NCBI GenBank assembly: GCA_046160725.1
Contig: JBJXHB010000143.1
Location: 1-37,647, forward strand
Reading direction: 5' to 3'
Origin: JBJXHB01 sp046160725
Lineage (GTDB): Bacteria; Pseudomonadota; Gammaproteobacteria; Burkholderiales; Burkholderiaceae_C
DNA: 37,647 nt
Shown here: piece after piece, positions 16,777 through 25,464 of the stretch
How positions within the stretch are numbered: position 1 is the stretch's first letter
Layout: each line of letters starts with the position of its first letter
Notes under the pieces: model-generated
Told to the model about the DNA's origin: nothing
The model's database searches: none
The model's input: only the letters and a program-made list of their open reading frames with translations
Position numbers and translations under genes: made by a program

Positions 16777-17982
16777 TCACGCAAAGGCATGGACCCCGGT
16801 CAGCCGGCGGTATTCACGCAAGGCCATTCGGTCGGTCATGCCCGCCACGTAGTCGGCGACCGCTCGATGCCGGTCCGCGCGTGCTGCGAAGGCCGGGGGC
16901 ATCGCGCCGGGCTTGTTGAGATAGGCATCGAAAAGCAACCGCACCACGCCTGCGGCGACCCGCATCGTCTGCGTCAGCGTTGGGTGGCGATACAGCTGCG
17001 CGAACAGCAGGCGCTTCAATGCCGACGATGACTCGCGCATCTCCGCCGAGAAGCCGATCAGGGCACCCCCGTGTCGCGCCGCGCCAGGATCACCGGGCTG
17101 GGCGCGTGCCAATGCGGCTCGGCTGGTCTGTACCAGGTCGTCGAGCAGCAACAGCCGCAGCCGGCGCAACGTGTCGGCCAGCTGGCGACGCGGCAGTGCG
17201 GCGGCCAGGCCCGGGTGCGCCGACAGCGACTGTTGCCGGGTGGCGGCGACCAGAGGCACCGCCATCAGGTCGTCCAGTGTCAGCAGACCGGCCCGAACAC
17301 CGTCGTCGATGTCGTGCACGTCGTAGGCGATCTCGTCGGCATGGTTGGCGACCTGGGCCTCCAGGCTGGGCTGTGTCTCCCTGCCGGGCAGGAACCGCGT
17401 GGCCACGCCACCCGGCTCGTCGTGCTCCAGAGCTGCGGCATCTTCAGGCGAGCATCGCTTGAGCAGGCCCTCGCGCGTCTCAAAGCAGAGATTGAGGCCG
17501 TCGAAGGATGGAAATCGGCGCTCCAGGTGATCGACCACCCGCAAGGTCTGCAGGTTGTGCTCGAAGCCCCCATGCCCGGCCAGGCAATCCGACAACGCAT
17601 CCTGTCCGGCATGCCCGAAGGGCGTGTGCCCCAGGTCATGCGCCAACGCCAGGCACTCCACCAATGTGGCGTTCAATCCCAGCGCGCCGGCCAGCAGCCG
17701 CCCGCATTGCGCGACCTCGAGCGAGTGCGTCAATCGGGTTCGGAAAAGGTCACCCTCGTGGTTGGCGAAGACCTGCGTCTTGTAGACCAGCCGTCGGAAC
17801 GCACTGCTGTGGACGATGCGGTCGCGATCCTCGTCGTACGCGTCGCCGAAGACCGGCGGTGGCTCCGGATAGCGCCGCCCTCGGCTGCGCGTTGGGTCGC
17901 TGGAATAGACGGCGGGGGCCATGCCTGGCCGGTCAGGCACTCGCGACATGGGCGGCGATGACATCGGCGACGAGGTCGTCAT
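16777..17982 (-). CDS. dgt: dGTP triphosphohydrolase family protein
   Basis: An HD-domain phosphohydrolase (up to 401 residues) expected to cleave dGTP, or dNTPs more widely, to deoxynucleoside and triphosphate. The metal-binding HD pattern is visible: THSLEVAQ, HDLGHTPFGHAG and later NHADEIAYDVHDIDDG; RDRIVHSSAFRRLVYKTQVF is the family's N-terminal signature. The start is undecided. The longest frame begins at 17982 and overlaps aroB by 50 bases, internal ATGs lie at 17964, 17949 and 17922, and none has a strong ribosome binding site. The ATG at 17922 falls 10 bases after the aroB stop. Homologues carry about 20 residues before the SRGRR motif, which favours 17949. Co-oriented with aroKB and the RAYT-like gene. 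Confidence 0.92.
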   Translation of the reverse strand: MTTSSPMSSPPMSRVPDRPGMAPAVYSSDPTRSRGRRYPEPPPVFGDAYDEDRDRIVHSSAFRRLVYKTQVFANHEGDLFRTRLTHSLEVAQCGRLLAGALGLNATLVECLALAHDLGHTPFGHAGQDALSDCLAGHGGFEHNLQTLRVVDHLERRFPSFDGLNLCFETREGLLKRCSPEDAAALEHDEPGGVATRFLPGRETQPSLEAQVANHADEIAYDVHDIDDGVRAGLLTLDDLMAVPLVAATRQQSLSAHPGLAAALPRRQLADTLRRLRLLLLDDLVQTSRAALARAQPGDPGAARHGGALIGFSAEMRESSSALKRLLFAQLYRHPTLTQTMRVAAGVVRLLFDAYLNKPGAMPPAFAARADRHRAVADYVAGMTDRMALREYRRLTGVHAFA

Positions 17983-19033
17983 CGGCTGCCGTCATGCGGG
18001 CTTGTCCCAATCCGTCGAGAACAACAAAGCGGATGGCACCGGCCTGAGCCTTCTTGTCCATCCGCATCAGGGCCAGCCAACGGTCGCGGCCCAGGTCCGG
18101 GCCGACGACCGGCAGCCCGCAACGCTGCAACAAGGCGCTCAGCCGACCGACGAAGCCGCCTTCGACCAGACCAAGCCGTGCCGACAGGTCGGCCGCCATC
18201 ACCATGCCGCAAGCCACGGCCTCACCGTGCAACCACGCGCCATACCCCAGGCCGGCCTCGATGGCATGACCAAAGGTATGGCCGAAGTTCAGGATCGCCC
18301 GCAGGCCGGACTCGCGTTCATCCTGGCCTACGACCTCGGCCTTGATCTCGCAGCTGCGCCGCACCGCGTGCGTGAGCGCAGCATCGTCGCGCGCCAGCAA
18401 TTCATCGACGTGTTCCTCGATCCAGACAAGGAAAGCCGGGTCTGAAACCAGCCCGTACTTGATGACCTCCGCCAGGCCGCTGCGGTACTCGCGGGCCGGC
18501 AGCGTCTGCAACAGGTCCAAGTCACACAGCACCCGCAGCGGCTGGTAGAAAGCGCCGATCATGTTCTTGGCCAGCGGATGGTTGATCGCCGTCTTGCCCC
18601 CGACCGACGAGTCCACTTGTGCCAGCAAAGTGGTCGGTATCTGGACGAAGGGCACCCCCCTCATGTAGCAGGCCGCCGCGAACCCCGCCATGTCGCCGAC
18701 GACGCCGCCTCCGAGCGCATAGACCATGGTGTTTCGGTCGCAGCCAGCGGTGAGCATCGCATCGAAGATGCGGTTCAGGCTTGGCCAGTCCTTGTGCGCT
18801 TCGCCGTCGGGCAGCTCCACCGTCAACACCTGGGCATGACGCCGGCGCAGGGCCAGCTCGAGCCTAGGCGCGTGCAGCGGGCCCACCACGTCGTTGGTCA
18901 CGACGACCGCAACCGCTGGGGTCGGCAACCCATCAAAACCCTCGGCCGTGTCCAGCAGGCCGCGCCGAATCAGGATGTCGTAGCTGCGCGCTTCCAGCGC
19001 GATCGGGACACGTGTGGCGGGGCTGCTGTGCAT
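17933..19033 (-). CDS. aroB: 3-dehydroquinate synthase
   Basis: Second enzyme of the shikimate pathway, converting DAHP to 3-dehydroquinate with NAD+ and a divalent metal; cytosolic. The 366-residue protein shows YALGGGVVGDMAGFAAACYMRG, PTTLLAQVDSSVGGKTAINHPLAKN, GLAEVIKYG and the metal ligand region LNFGHTFGHAIEAGLGYGAWLHGEAVACGM. The ATG at 19033 is preferred. An in-frame TTG at 19096 would overlap the aroK stop (TTGA) and add 21 residues, which cannot be excluded. It follows aroK directly. Confidence 0.96.
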   Translation of the reverse strand: MHSSPATRVPIALEARSYDILIRRGLLDTAEGFDGLPTPAVAVVVTNDVVGPLHAPRLELALRRRHAQVLTVELPDGEAHKDWPSLNRIFDAMLTAGCDRNTMVYALGGGVVGDMAGFAAACYMRGVPFVQIPTTLLAQVDSSVGGKTAINHPLAKNMIGAFYQPLRVLCDLDLLQTLPAREYRSGLAEVIKYGLVSDPAFLVWIEEHVDELLARDDAALTHAVRRSCEIKAEVVGQDERESGLRAILNFGHTFGHAIEAGLGYGAWLHGEAVACGMVMAADLSARLGLVEGGFVGRLSALLQRCGLPVVGPDLGRDRWLALMRMDKKAQAGAIRFVVLDGLGQARMTAADDDLVADVIAAHVASA

Positions 19034-19092
19034 GGGTGCCCAGTGTAGGTCTGGGCAGATGGCGGCCGGCTTCGGGGCGGTCGCGGTGACGC

Positions 19093-19677
19093 TCAACGCG
19101 CCGACGGCTCGATGCTTGATGGGACCAGCGCCGGGTCGATCACACCGGCCAGTTCCAGCTGCATCAACACCATGTTGACCAGCATGCGGACACTCGGGCG
19201 GCCGGTCTCGATCACGAAGCGTGCCGTGCTGCGATACAGCGGGTCGCGATCACGATACAGCTCACGCAGGCGGTTCAACGGATCGCCAACCTGCAGCAAG
19301 GGACGGTGGGTGTCGTGGCGCAGGCGGCGGAACAACTCCTCAGGGCTCGATCGCAGGTATATCGCGTGGGTGCGGGCGCCCAGCCGCTTTCGGTTGGGTT
19401 CGCGCAGGACCGCACCGCCTCCGGTTGCCAGCACTTGCCCTTGCGGCGCATCGGTCAGGTCGGCGATGACCTGTTGTTCCAGGTCCCGGAACGCCGGTTC
19501 GCCATGCTGCTCGAAGTAGGCCCGCACCGAGCAGCCGCAGCGGCGCTCGATCTCGTGATCACTGTCGATGAACCGGACGCCCAGGCGCCGCGCCAGTTGT
19601 CGCCCGACCGTGGACTTGCCACAGCCGGGCATGCCGACCAAAGACAGACTGGTTGACGTCAGTTCGGGTTCGTGCAC
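19093..19677 (-). CDS. aroK: Shikimate kinase
   Basis: ATP-dependent phosphorylation of shikimate to shikimate-3-phosphate. The P-loop is LVGMPGCGKSTVGRQLARRLG, followed by FIDSDHEIERRCG (shikimate-binding Asp), AFRDLEQQV, LATGGGAVLRE and the LID region RPLLQ. The frame is open well upstream, but the GTG at 19677 fits the family length (194 residues) and has AAGG about 10 bases before it; no ATG is available. This start overlaps the end of the upstream lipoprotein gene by 19 bases, which suggests translational coupling. Confidence 0.95.
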   Translation of the reverse strand: MHEPELTSTSLSLVGMPGCGKSTVGRQLARRLGVRFIDSDHEIERRCGCSVRAYFEQHGEPAFRDLEQQVIADLTDAPQGQVLATGGGAVLREPNRKRLGARTHAIYLRSSPEELFRRLRHDTHRPLLQVGDPLNRLRELYRDRDPLYRSTARFVIETGRPSVRMLVNMVLMQLELAGVIDPALVPSSIEPSAR

Positions 19678-21362
19678 AAGACGTGCACCTTGCTCGAACT
19701 CGGCATCGAGACGGCGATGGTGCCGCTGGCCTGGACGCCGTATGGACTCAAGACAAACGGGGGGGTCGCCTTGATGTCGGCCAGCACGGCTGCCGGCACC
19801 GGCAGCAGGCCACTGAAGTTGGACCGGCCCTCCGAGCCCGCCACACCCGAGGCCGCCACTGTCAGGTTGAATCGATCCCAGGAGCCGACATCCTGCGGAT
19901 ACTGCAACTGCACCACCACACGGCCAGTCTCGTCGGTCGAGCCGCTGCCAACGAACGACCATGCCACGTCGCCCTTGCGTGGTTCCAACGCAGCGCGACC
20001 ATTGACCAGGTTGAAGCTGTTGTTGGCATCTTCGACGACGCCGTTGCTGAAGATCTCGTTCTGCCCGTTGCGGTTCAGGTCTTCGTTGTCACAGGTTGCC
20101 ATGGTCACCTTGACCCAGCTGTCGCCCTGTATCTCGTAGAAGCCCTTTTCATACTGCAGCAGGTCCAGCGACGGACTGATCTGCACGTCTTTCAGGGCCC
20201 GCCCGGACGAGTCCACCACCTGGACGACATAGCGCTTGATGTACAGCAGGCCGGACGAGTCCGATGTGATGGCCGCGTTGGTACCGATGGAGACCGACAG
20301 CGCGTCCGAGATGACGGTCAGGTTGTTGCGGACTTCGTTCGGGCATGCGCCCGCGTTGAAGTCGTTGTAGTCCCAGCAGGCGCGGATCACCACGCCGTCG
20401 GTCGGGCTGAACCGCGACCCTGGCACATAAGCCGTGGTGGCCACCCCATTCGCGTCTGAATAGACCTGACTGCCGTCCGACGTGAACGTCCCGCCGATGG
20501 AGTTGGGGTCCCCGGCGAGATCGAAGCGGACGCGAATGTTGCGGACGGGCGCGTTGTTCGCTGCCAGGAAGATCGCGCGTATCTCAGACCGGTTGTTCGT
20601 ACCCGCGGTGTTGATCGGCACGACGCTGGGGTTGGCCGAGACCGATGCCGACTGCACGGCCGTCACGACCGGTGGAATGGCGCCTTGCCCGGCCTGGACG
20701 ATCACCGACTGCAGGTTTTCGACACCGCCTGCCGCGGCACGAATATCGTATGTGCCCGCCGTCGCCGGGGCTGTGTAGCTGAACTCATAGTCACCATTGG
20801 CGCCGGTCGAGGTGATGACCTGCTGGCCGGTTGGCCCGGTCACGGTGAGGTCCACACCGACCATCGGATTACTGTTGATGTCCAGCAGCCGGTATTGCAC
20901 CTTGCCGGCGCTGCCGGGCGGCAGCACGGCAGGAATGAGTGTGGACGTGAGCCGCGTGCCCACCACCTGGATCGTCAGTGTCTTCGTCAGCGACCCACTG
21001 GTCGCCGTCACTTTGAGGGACCGATTGATCTTGATGGCACCTATGCCCACGGTCCCGGTGACCACACCGGAGGCACTCGACTTGGTGCCGCTGACCTGTA
21101 TGGTGCCGCCATTGTCAACCGCGAGCGTGATGGTGACGCCCTCGACGGTGTTGCGGTTGGCATCGACTGCCGTGACCGTGGCGGTGACCGTCTCGCTGCC
21201 GGAGTTGTTGACCGTCGGTGAACTCAAGGTCAGCGAAATGTCCGCTGCAGTCTTGGACGAATCACCGCCACCAAAGACCGAGTCGCCGCCACCGCCACCG
21301 CCACCGCAGGCGGCCAGCAGGCCCAGGCCGAGCAGAGCCAGCCATCGCATCCGTTGCATCAT
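19659..21362 (-). CDS. Large lipoprotein with poly-Gly linker and Ig-like segments, between pilQ and aroK
   Basis: A 567-residue predicted lipoprotein of unknown role. The signal peptide MMQRMRWLALLGLGLLAAC has a lipobox with Cys19, followed by seven glycines and a Ser/Gly linker. The rest is beta-rich, with several segments resembling bacterial Ig-like (Big_1/invasin-type) domains: about residues 35-135 (VTATVTAVDANRNTVEGVTI), 140-225 (VGVDLTVTGPTGQQVITST), 235-340 and 350-540. A loop near residues 424-436 (CDNEDLNRNGQNE) looks like a calcium-binding DxNxNGxxE site. The ATG at 21362 is chosen for its signal peptide and a GGAG site 8 bases before it; a frame-start at 21416 would overlap the pilQ stop as ATGA. 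Its place in the pil-aro operon suggests a surface or pilus-related role, but that is inference. Confidence 0.85.
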   Translation of the reverse strand: MMQRMRWLALLGLGLLAACGGGGGGGDSVFGGGDSSKTAADISLTLSSPTVNNSGSETVTATVTAVDANRNTVEGVTITLAVDNGGTIQVSGTKSSASGVVTGTVGIGAIKINRSLKVTATSGSLTKTLTIQVVGTRLTSTLIPAVLPPGSAGKVQYRLLDINSNPMVGVDLTVTGPTGQQVITSTGANGDYEFSYTAPATAGTYDIRAAAGGVENLQSVIVQAGQGAIPPVVTAVQSASVSANPSVVPINTAGTNNRSEIRAIFLAANNAPVRNIRVRFDLAGDPNSIGGTFTSDGSQVYSDANGVATTAYVPGSRFSPTDGVVIRACWDYNDFNAGACPNEVRNNLTVISDALSVSIGTNAAITSDSSGLLYIKRYVVQVVDSSGRALKDVQISPSLDLLQYEKGFYEIQGDSWVKVTMATCDNEDLNRNGQNEIFSNGVVEDANNSFNLVNGRAALEPRKGDVAWSFVGSGSTDETGRVVVQLQYPQDVGSWDRFNLTVAASGVAGSEGRSNFSGLLPVPAAVLADIKATPPFVLSPYGVQASGTIAVSMPSSSKVHVLCTNPN

Positions 21363-21415
21363 CGGTTTCGCTCCCACGGCGTCGTCGTTGCCAGCTCTTG
21401 CGCGGCGCGTCGTCA

Positions 21416-23566
21416 TCAGCGCGCAGCCGACCGGTCGGTGACGATCTTCGGGGTGATGAAGATCAGCAATTCGGTCTTGTTGGCCACGCGGGCGGTGTTC
21501 TTGAACAGATGGCCCACCACAGGCACATCGCCCAGCAGCGGCACCTTGTTCTCTTCGGTTCGCTCGGTCTGCGTGAAGATGCCGCCGATCACCACCGTGC
21601 CGCCGTTTTCGACCAGCACCTGGGTCTTGGCATGCTTGGTGTCGATGGCGAATCCCGCGGAGGTTGACCGACCGACGCTGTCCTTGTTGACATCAACGTC
21701 CATGATCACGTTGCCTTCCGGGGTGATCTGCGGAGTCACCTCAAGGCGCAGGTTCGCCTTGCGGAACTGGATGGACGTCGCGCCACTGGAGGTGGCCACC
21801 TGGTAGGGCAATTCTTCGCCTTGCTCGATGATGGCCTTGACCTGGTCGGCGGTGATGACCCGTGGACTGGAGATGATCTTGCCCTTGCCATCAGCCTCCA
21901 AGGCGGAGAGTTCCAGGTTCAGGAACCGGTTGGCCGACGGACTGAACAACGACAGCGCGAAGGTGGCAGCAGCCGAGCCTAGGCTGGTGGTGTTGGCCGG
22001 CAGATTGACGAACTGCGTGTTGTTGAAGTCCACCCGGGGTGACTGGTTCGTCTGGTAGCCAATGGCGCTGTAGTTCCCACCGACAGCAACATAGTTGTTG
22101 CCACCAATGCCCCAGCCCGGGACACCGCCTTGCAAACCCCGGACGTCCGACGCGCCAAGTTTCACGCCCAGCGAGCGCCCGAACTTGTCGTCCGCCTCGA
22201 CGATGCGGGCCTCGATCAGCACTTGCCGTACCGGTATGTCGATCTTGGCGATCATCGACTGGATCTCTTCCAGCTTCGACGGGATATCGGTGACGAAGAG
22301 TTGGTTGGTGCGTGTCTCGTAGATCACGCTGCCACGCGGACTGAGGATCCGCGCGGCCTGTGCTGAACCACCCGCGCCGCCGCCCTGGCTTGCGTTTTGC
22401 CCGGACAGCCCCTTTGCGACTTCCTCGGCCTTCGTGTAGTTCAACTGAAAGGCCTGGGTACGCGTCGGCTCCAGGTCGGCGATCTTCTTGCGCGACTCCA
22501 GGTCCACCTGCTCCTTGGCCGCCAACTCGTCCTTGGGCGCGATCCACAGCACGTTGCCGGACTTGCGAACACCCAGGCCCTTGCTTTGCATGATGATGTC
22601 CAGCGCCTGGTCCCAGGGCACATCCTTGAGCCGAAGGGTCACGCTGCCGGTCACCGTGTCACTGGTCACCACGTTGAAGTTCGTGAAGTCGGCAATCACC
22701 TGCAGCAAGGCGCGCACTTCGATGTTCTGGAAATTGAGCGACAGTTTCTCGCCGCTGTAGCCCGGGCCCTGCGTCAGCTTGTTCGGGTCGACCTTCAACG
22801 GCCGGACCTCGAGCACGAACTGGTTGTCGCTCTGGTACGCCGAGTGCTCCCAGGAGCCACGGGGCTCCACCACCAGTCGAACCCGATCGCCACTCTGGAA
22901 GGCGGAGACTGCCTGAACCGGCGTGCCGAAGTCGGTCACGTCGAGCCGGCGCCGCAGGCTCTCAGGCAGAACCGACCGCAGGAACTCGACCACCAGGGAC
23001 TGGCCCTGCTGGCGAATATCCACACCAACCTGAGTGCTGGCCAGGTTGACGATCACTCGCCCGGATCCGTCCGGCCCGCGGCGAAAGTCGATGTCCTTCA
23101 GCGCCAATGGATCACGGTTGGCCGGAGCCGCGAACTGCGTCGAAGCAACCGGCGCCGACGCGGCCGACACGGCAACCGCAGGCGCCCCACCGGACTCGAG
23201 CACGACCAGCAGCGCATTGCCCTGAAGCTCGACGCGATAGTTCGAGGCCTGACGGAGGTTGAAGACCAGCCGGGTTCGCTCACCGGCGGCGGCGATGTTC
23301 ACTGAGCGCAGATTGCCCTGGTTGATCTCGATGGTGTTCTTCCCGGCCGCGTTCGAGACGCCAGGCAGGTCCAGCGCCACCCGCGGCGGCGTCTGTATGG
23401 CGAACCCGGTCGGAACCGCCTGCAGAGGCTGCGCCATCTCGATGCGCACGACCTCGGCACCCGCTTGCTGGGTGCTGGTGATCGACTGGATCGCGTTCTG
23501 GGCCCATGCCAGGCCCGGCAGCAGGATCATCACAGCGGCGGCAAGGCGGACGCGCCAGTTCGGCAT
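21416..23566 (-). CDS. pilQ: Type IV pilus secretin PilQ
   Basis: Outer-membrane secretin that lets the pilus fibre leave the cell; 716 residues. The signal peptide is MPNWRVRLAAAVMILLPGLAWA-Q. Two AMIN-type peptidoglycan-binding segments follow (about residues 25-125 and 155-260). Next come the STN/N0 domain (SLNFQNIEVRALLQVIADFTNFNVV), the N1 domain (TRTQAFQLNYTKAEEVAKGL) and the C-terminal secretin domain (VRQVLIEARIVEADDKFGR to KVPLLGDVPVVGHLFKN and ELLIFITPKIV). The ATG at 23566 is preferred because AGGAGA lies 8 bases before it; an ATG at 23593 would overlap the pilP stop. Confidence 0.97.
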   Translation of the reverse strand: MPNWRVRLAAAVMILLPGLAWAQNAIQSITSTQQAGAEVVRIEMAQPLQAVPTGFAIQTPPRVALDLPGVSNAAGKNTIEINQGNLRSVNIAAAGERTRLVFNLRQASNYRVELQGNALLVVLESGGAPAVAVSAASAPVASTQFAAPANRDPLALKDIDFRRGPDGSGRVIVNLASTQVGVDIRQQGQSLVVEFLRSVLPESLRRRLDVTDFGTPVQAVSAFQSGDRVRLVVEPRGSWEHSAYQSDNQFVLEVRPLKVDPNKLTQGPGYSGEKLSLNFQNIEVRALLQVIADFTNFNVVTSDTVTGSVTLRLKDVPWDQALDIIMQSKGLGVRKSGNVLWIAPKDELAAKEQVDLESRKKIADLEPTRTQAFQLNYTKAEEVAKGLSGQNASQGGGAGGSAQAARILSPRGSVIYETRTNQLFVTDIPSKLEEIQSMIAKIDIPVRQVLIEARIVEADDKFGRSLGVKLGASDVRGLQGGVPGWGIGGNNYVAVGGNYSAIGYQTNQSPRVDFNNTQFVNLPANTTSLGSAAATFALSLFSPSANRFLNLELSALEADGKGKIISSPRVITADQVKAIIEQGEELPYQVATSSGATSIQFRKANLRLEVTPQITPEGNVIMDVDVNKDSVGRSTSAGFAIDTKHAKTQVLVENGGTVVIGGIFTQTERTEENKVPLLGDVPVVGHLFKNTARVANKTELLIFITPKIVTDRSAAR

Positions 23567-23589
23567 GTTGCGGCTCTCCTGATTTCGGG

Positions 23590-24138
23590 TCATCGCGCCT
23601 TCTCCTGCAGCTGGAGCGAACCCGAGCGTTCGATCCACTCGCCTGCCGCGTCCTGTATGACCTCACGCAGCGCGATCTCGGTCTCGTTGATCTTCACGAT
23701 CTTTCCGTAATTCTGGCCAAGATAGTCGCCCACCTTGACCTGATACAGCAGGTTGTCCACGCGCAGCAGCGCGAAAGGCAGACCGCCTCGCGTCACGCTG
23801 CCGACCATGGCCATCGCGTCCAGCGGATAGGCCTCCAAGGGCTCCTTGCGCCGGTTCAGCTCTGCCGCCAAAACGGAGTTCGGTTGTCGAGCCTCCTGCT
23901 TCAACGCCACCGACAACTTCTGATTGCTGAAGGGGTCCACTCCCTTGCCGGCCGCGTATGGTGCCGGGTCGAACTTCTTGGGCGGCGTCAAAGGCTCGAC
24001 ACTGGGTTTGACCTCCTTTCGCTGCTGCTCCATCCAGCCTTGCAACTCCTCGATCTCGGCGCCACAACCAGCCAAGGCCAAGCACATCATGGGCGTGACC
24101 AATGCGATGCGGATGCGTCCAGGCAGGCGGGCGGTCAC
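23590..24138 (-). CDS. pilP: Type IV pilus assembly lipoprotein PilP
   Basis: Inner-membrane lipoprotein of 182 residues that links the PilNO platform to the secretin PilQ. The N-terminal signal MTARLPGRIRIALVTPMMCL... ends in the lipobox LALAGC. A Pro-rich linker (EPLTPPKKFDPAPY) leads to the beta-domain with YPLDAMAMVGSVTRGG, FALLRVDNLLYQVKVGDYLGQNYGKI and EIALREVIQDAAGEW. The frame is open far upstream. The GTG at 24138 is chosen because it overlaps the pilO stop (GTGA) and has GGGAG 7 bases before it. Confidence 0.95.
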   Translation of the reverse strand: MTARLPGRIRIALVTPMMCLALAGCGAEIEELQGWMEQQRKEVKPSVEPLTPPKKFDPAPYAAGKGVDPFSNQKLSVALKQEARQPNSVLAAELNRRKEPLEAYPLDAMAMVGSVTRGGLPFALLRVDNLLYQVKVGDYLGQNYGKIVKINETEIALREVIQDAAGEWIERSGSLQLQEKAR

Positions 24139-24842
24139 TTCTTGGCTCCCGCGGCCTTGGCCTTTGCCGCCTGCTCGATCTTGCGGCGCTCGGCCACCTC
24201 GTTGGCATCCAGGTAACGATAGGTCCGGGCGGTGGCGTCCATCGCCAGCAGCGCGTTGGGGTCCTTGGCGCTGCCCAGGATGGTCAGGTTGTGCAAGGTC
24301 ACGATGCGGGAGAGGTTGGCCACATCCGCTGCGAACGCGCCGATGTCGTGATAACGGCCGCTGATCTTGATGGCGATCGGAAGCTCGGCGTAGTAGTCCT
24401 TGACCTCGACATTTCCGGGGCGGAAGAGCTCGAACTGCAGACCGCGCCCCAGGCCCGCCTGGTTGATATCCGACAGCAGCGCATCCATTTCCGCCTTTCC
24501 AGGCAGTTGCTTCTCCAGCTGCGTAACGTACTCCTGCACCTGTTGCTTCTGCTTGCGCAGTTCGGTCAGGTTGATGGCCTGGCCCAGACGTGAGCGGTAA
24601 TCGTTCTTCAGCCCGGGCTCCTTGGCACGCTCTGAAGTCAAGCGATCGTCCTCGCCACTGAGCAGAAAGACCCAACCAGCGCCCACGGCCACCGCGACCG
24701 CCAGCACCATGGCCGCAGCCTTCGGCAACAGCGGCCACTGGCCGGGCTCCTGGATGTTCAGACCCTTGAACTGGGATGTCGCCTTGTCCAGCGAGGTGCT
24801 GAGGTCGACATTGAAGGTACTGGGACGGGTGGGGGTGGCCAT
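24135..24842 (-). CDS. pilO: Type IV pilus inner-membrane protein PilO
   Basis: Bitopic inner-membrane protein of 235 residues that pairs with PilN to align the pilus machinery. It has a short cytoplasmic N-terminus, one membrane helix (AAAMVLAVAVAVGAGWVFLL), a coiled-coil (LTELRKQKQQVQEYVTQLEKQL) and a periplasmic ferredoxin-like domain (LGRGLQFELFRPGNVEVKDYYAELPIAIKISGRYHDIG). The C-terminal tail is Lys/Ala-rich. The ATG at 24842 follows GAGGAG by 6 bases; the longer open frame upstream overlaps pilN and is not used. Confidence 0.96.
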   Translation of the reverse strand: MATPTRPSTFNVDLSTSLDKATSQFKGLNIQEPGQWPLLPKAAAMVLAVAVAVGAGWVFLLSGEDDRLTSERAKEPGLKNDYRSRLGQAINLTELRKQKQQVQEYVTQLEKQLPGKAEMDALLSDINQAGLGRGLQFELFRPGNVEVKDYYAELPIAIKISGRYHDIGAFAADVANLSRIVTLHNLTILGSAKDPNALLAMDATARTYRYLDANEVAERRKIEQAAKAKAAGAKK

Positions 24843-24852
24843 CCGTTGCTCC

Positions 24853-25464
24853 TCAGGCAGCCTTGCGCGGCGCCGCCGGCGCAGATGCCGCACCGGCCGG
24901 CGTACCAGGCTGGCGCAAGGTCACGCGCATGCTGAATTCGAACAGCCGTCGCTGGTCCTTGGTACCGGAGGCCAGTGTGATGGCCTTGATCTCAACCAGC
25001 TCGGGTCGCTCCAGCCACTCGGCATTGTGAAGCGTGTTGCGCAACAGCTCGGACACTCTCTCATTGGTCTGCGCGACGCCGTTGACCGTGACGACACGGC
25101 CGCTCTGGCGGATTGCCGTCAGATAGACACCCTCCGGCGTGTGCTTGACCAGCTCGTCCAGCAGATGCACGGGGATGTTCCGGTTGGTCTGAAGATCTTC
25201 CACCGCCCGCTGGCGCGCCTTCAGGCTTTCGATTTCAGACTTCAGGTTCGCAATGTCCTTGATCTGCCCATCCAGCCGCTTGATTTCCGCAGAAAGCAGC
25301 TCATTGCGCTGCTGTTGGGATGCCACCATGTTCTGCAGGAACAGAAACCAGGCGCCGACGACAGCGGCACCGACCAGAGCCGCCACGCCCAACCCGACAA
25401 AGAAGGATTGCTTGCGTTGGCGCCGCTTCTCCTCGCGGTGAGGCAGCAGGTTGATCAGGATCAC
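24853..25464 (-). CDS. pilN: Type IV pilus inner-membrane protein PilN
   Basis: Bitopic partner of PilO and anchor for PilM; 203 residues. The cytoplasmic N-terminus carries the conserved PilM-binding motif INLLPHREEKRR. It is followed by a membrane helix (FFVGLGVAALVGAAVVGAWFLFL), a coiled-coil (about residues 55-95) and a periplasmic domain with IPVHLLDELVKHTPEGVYLTAI. The C-terminus is Ala/Pro-rich. The ATG overlaps the pilM stop by 4 bases, and pilO starts 10 bases after its stop. Confidence 0.96.
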   Translation of the reverse strand: MILINLLPHREEKRRQRKQSFFVGLGVAALVGAAVVGAWFLFLQNMVASQQQRNELLSAEIKRLDGQIKDIANLKSEIESLKARQRAVEDLQTNRNIPVHLLDELVKHTPEGVYLTAIRQSGRVVTVNGVAQTNERVSELLRNTLHNAEWLERPELVEIKAITLASGTKDQRRLFEFSMRVTLRQPGTPAGAASAPAAPRKAA

